Positions 61,804 through 64,000 of a stretch of 64,000 nucleotides of DNA are shown piece by piece; the first letter of the stretch is position 1; each line of letters opens with the position of its first letter. The notes under the pieces are model-generated. The model had not been told where the DNA came from. It worked only from the letters and a program-made list of their open reading frames with translations, and did no database searches. Source of the DNA: Mesorhizobium_K sp040049215. GTDB taxonomy: Bacteria > Pseudomonadota > Alphaproteobacteria > Rhizobiales > Rhizobiaceae. Position numbers and translations under genes: made by a program. Location of the stretch: NCBI RefSeq assembly GCF_040049215.1, contig NZ_JBDZDN010000001.1, positions 2,294,001 through 2,358,000 on the forward strand, written 5' to 3'.

Positions 61804-63228
61804 TCAGGCTTTCGCCAGCCGCTTCTTCCAGGCCCGGATCTGCTTCTTGACTTCAGACGGCGCCGTGCCGCCAAAACTTACGCGGCTCTTCACGGAGTTC
61901 TGCACCGACAGCACAGAAAACACGTCCGCCGTGATGCCCGGATGGATCGCCTGCAGATCGGCAAGCGCCAACCTCTCCAGCCCGACCTTCCTGCGCTCGG
62001 CAAGCGCCACCGCGCGGCCGGTCACGTGATGCGCCTCGCGAAACGGCAGGCCGAGCGTGCGCACCAGCCAGTCGGCGAGGTCGGTCGCGGTGGAATAGCC
62101 GGCGCCCGCCGCCTGGCTCATCGCGGCGGCGTCAACCGTCATGTCGCCGACCATGCCGGTCATCGCCGCCAGCATCAGGTCGAGCGTCTCGGCCGCGTCG
62201 AACACCGCTTCCTTGTCCTCCTGCATATCCTTGGAATAGGTCAGCGGCAGGCCCTTCATGACGGTCAGAAGCGCGATCAGATGGCCGTTGACGCGGCCGG
62301 TCTTGGCCCGCACCAGCTCCGCCGCGTCGGGGTTCTTCTTCTGCGGCATGATCGAGGAGCCGGTCGAGAAGCTGTCCGACAGCTTCACGAAGCCGAATTG
62401 CGGTGTCGACCAGATCACGATCTCCTCGGCCAGCCGCGACAGATGCGTGGCGCAGATCGCTGCAACCGCCAGGAACTCCAGCGCGAAATCGCGATCAGAC
62501 ACCGAATCCAGCGAGTTGCGCGTAGGCTCGCGGAAGCCGAGCGCCTTCGCCGTCATCGCCCGGTCGATCGGGAAACCGGTGCCGGCGAGGGCCGCCGCGC
62601 CGAGCGGGCTCTCGTCCATCCGCTCGACCGCGTCCCTGACCCGCGACAGGTCGCGCGAGAACATCTCGACATAGGCCATGCAATGATGGCCGAAGGTCAC
62701 CGGCTGCGCCGCCTGCATGTGGGTGAAGCCCGGCATCACGGTTGCGGCGTGTTCTTCCGCCCGTTCCAGGAAGGCCGCGATCAGCCCCTTCAGCGCCTCG
62801 GCGACGCGCAGGCATTCGTTCTTCACCCAGAGCCGGAAGTCGACCGCCACCTGGTCGTTTCGCGAGCGCGCCGTATGCAGCCGCCCGGCCGCCGGGCCGA
62901 TTAGTTCGGCAAGCCGCGCCTCGACATTCATGTGGATGTCCTCGAGCTTCTCGGAGAAGACGAATTTCCCGCCCTCGATCTCGGCGAGGATGTCCTTCAG
63001 CCCTTTGGCAATCTTCTTCTGGTCGGCTTTGCTGATGATGCCCTGCTCCGCCAGCATCTCACAATGCGCGATCGAGCCGCGAATGTCCTGCGCATAGAGT
63101 TTTTTGTCGAAGGAGATCGAGGCGTTGATCGCCTGCATGATCGCGGCCGGACCCGAGGCAAAACGTCCGCCCCACATCTGGTTGCCCGGCGTGTTCTCCC
63201 TCATGTTACTTCTCTTGTCGTCGCTCAT
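61804..63228 (-). CDS. argH: Argininosuccinate lyase
   Basis: A 474-residue enzyme of normal length. It has NQMWGGRFASGP, TARSRNDQVAVDFRLW, GFTHMQAAQPVTFGHH, and the family signature GSSIMPQKKNPD with the catalytic Ser. It splits argininosuccinate into arginine and fumarate. It starts the argH-lptM-lysA-TIGR02302 series on the minus strand, divergent from tlpA (38 bases). Confidence 0.97.
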   Translation of the reverse strand: MSDDKRSNMRENTPGNQMWGGRFASGPAAIMQAINASISFDKKLYAQDIRGSIAHCEMLAEQGIISKADQKKIAKGLKDILAEIEGGKFVFSEKLEDIHMNVEARLAELIGPAAGRLHTARSRNDQVAVDFRLWVKNECLRVAEALKGLIAAFLERAEEHAATVMPGFTHMQAAQPVTFGHHCMAYVEMFSRDLSRVRDAVERMDESPLGAAALAGTGFPIDRAMTAKALGFREPTRNSLDSVSDRDFALEFLAVAAICATHLSRLAEEIVIWSTPQFGFVKLSDSFSTGSSIMPQKKNPDAAELVRAKTGRVNGHLIALLTVMKGLPLTYSKDMQEDKEAVFDAAETLDLMLAAMTGMVGDMTVDAAAMSQAAGAGYSTATDLADWLVRTLGLPFREAHHVTGRAVALAERRKVGLERLALADLQAIHPGITADVFSVLSVQNSVKSRVSFGGTAPSEVKKQIRAWKKRLAKA

Positions 63229-63266
63229 CGTGGTAACCGGGCGCCTGAGTTGAAGGTCTTGCTTGC

Positions 63267-63950
63267 ATGGCAGTAGAGAAAAAATCGATGTTCCCGGCGC
63301 TGCGCTTGATCCTTCTGGCGGCGGTGGCGGGCGCGCTTGCCGGCGCGGTCGCGGTATATGTCACCAGCCGCCCCGCTGGCAACCAGCAGGCGCCTGCCGC
63401 GTCGGTTAGCGAGACCGATGTCGCTGCCTGCGCGGCCAAGGCCGACACGGCGAAAAGCGTTGCCGCTTCCGCCACAGGCGAGGTCGCCGCCATGCTATCA
63501 GCCGATCCGCCGCAATCGCTGAAGTCGCTCGCCTTCAACGACCCCGAGGGCAGGCCGATGACGCTCGCCGACCGCGCCGGCAAGACCGTGCTCCTCAATC
63601 TCTGGGCGACCTGGTGTTTTCCCTGCCGCGAGGAGATGCCGGCGCTCAACGCGCTGCAGAAGGAGCTGGGCGGCGACCGATTCGAGGTGATCGCCGTCAA
63701 CGTCGACGCCGGCGACGACGCCAAGCCGAAGAAATTCCTCTCCGAGACCCGCATCGACACGCTCGGCTACTACCGCGACAACACGCTCGCCCTCTTCAAC
63801 GAGTTGAAGAAGCGCGGCCTGGCGCTCGGCCTTCCGGTGACGCTGCTGATCGACGCGGAAGGCTGCCTGCTAGCCCATATGAACGGCCCGGCGGATTGGT
63901 CGGGCGAGGACGCGAAACGCCTGATCGCGGCGGCCGGCGGCGGTGCCTGA
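63267..63950 (+). CDS. tlpA: TlpA-family thiol:disulfide interchange protein
   Basis: A 227-residue protein with one N-terminal membrane segment (LRLILLAAVAGALAGAVAVYV) and a periplasmic thioredoxin-like domain: LLNLWATWCFPCREEMPALN, with active-site Cys pair (CFPC), and GLPVTLLIDAEGCLLAHMNGPADW with the cis-Pro. TlpA reduces partners for cytochrome oxidase assembly. Divergent from argH. The DNA after it (63951-64000) holds no gene I can support. Confidence 0.92.
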   Translation: MAVEKKSMFPALRLILLAAVAGALAGAVAVYVTSRPAGNQQAPAASVSETDVAACAAKADTAKSVAASATGEVAAMLSADPPQSLKSLAFNDPEGRPMTLADRAGKTVLLNLWATWCFPCREEMPALNALQKELGGDRFEVIAVNVDAGDDAKPKKFLSETRIDTLGYYRDNTLALFNELKKRGLALGLPVTLLIDAEGCLLAHMNGPADWSGEDAKRLIAAAGGGA

Positions 63951-64000
63951 ACCGATTGCGGTGAAACGCGGATGCGCTAGGTTCAGAGCATGTCACGGCT

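Noticed and set aside
60089..62029. A 646-residue + strand frame over lysA and lptM
   Set aside because: Antisense shadow of lysA, lptM and part of argH; composition is Arg/Gly/Ala-rich with no known motif.

Overview
The window is GC-rich DNA from an alphaproteobacterium of the order Hyphomicrobiales (Rhizobiales), most like Mesorhizobium and relatives in Phyllobacteriaceae. Supporting this are typical rhizobial core neighbourhoods: argH-lptM-lysA-TIGR02302, xerD-aroK-aroB-CBS protein, bolA-J domain-cobS-cobT, hisC-tyrC, metA behind a SAM-II riboswitch, ftsE-ftsX-ydcF-plsC, and scattered rhizobial palindromic repeats.

Region 1 (about 1-21.2 kb) is accessory. It runs from an HMW1C-like cytoplasmic glycosyltransferase cut by the window edge, through two paralogous TPR-glycosyltransferases, a large protein with two heme-oxygenase-like diiron (HDO) modules, an SGNH hydrolase, hldE-hldD (ADP-heptose synthesis) and a lipoprotein alpha/beta hydrolase. 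It ends with a two-gene unit: a Slam-like TPR/beta-barrel outer-membrane protein and a 971-residue exported FecR protein whose C-terminus resembles the TbpB-type barrel of Slam substrates. A DUF3489-DUF2924-serine recombinase trio and tRNA-Arg(CCT) close the region, which looks like an island edge. The best candidate for an undescribed system is here: a cytoplasmic protein glycosylation/heptosylation set beside its own surface-protein export pair.

Region 2 (21.3-38.3 kb) is mostly housekeeping: M20 amidohydrolase, D-Ala-D-Ala carboxypeptidase, CobW-type GTPase, TusA-like protein, L,D-transpeptidase lipoprotein, accA, xerD with a 50-residue membrane protein overlapping its start, aroK-aroB, a CBS/CorC protein lacking the DUF21 membrane domain, bolA, a J-domain protein, cobS-cobT, a phytase-like esterase and a serine hydrolase.

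Region 3 (38.4-50.8 kb) holds a PAS-GGDEF-EAL protein, yhhQ preceded by a candidate preQ1-I riboswitch whose pseudoknot uses the start codon, rpmB, a DUF3108 protein, an EamA transporter, a DUF985 cupin, gloB, a methyltransferase, metA with SAM-II aptamer and terminator, hisC, tyrC, a DUF2125 protein and a ChaC-like gamma-glutamylcyclotransferase.

Region 4 (50.8-64 kb) holds an aldo/keto reductase, plsC, ydcF, ftsX-ftsE, a DUF3426-like protein, hpt, a glutathione S-transferase, the argH-lptM-lysA-TIGR02302 series and a TlpA thioredoxin-like reductase. All family names rest on motif recognition from the translated sequence; no database search was run.
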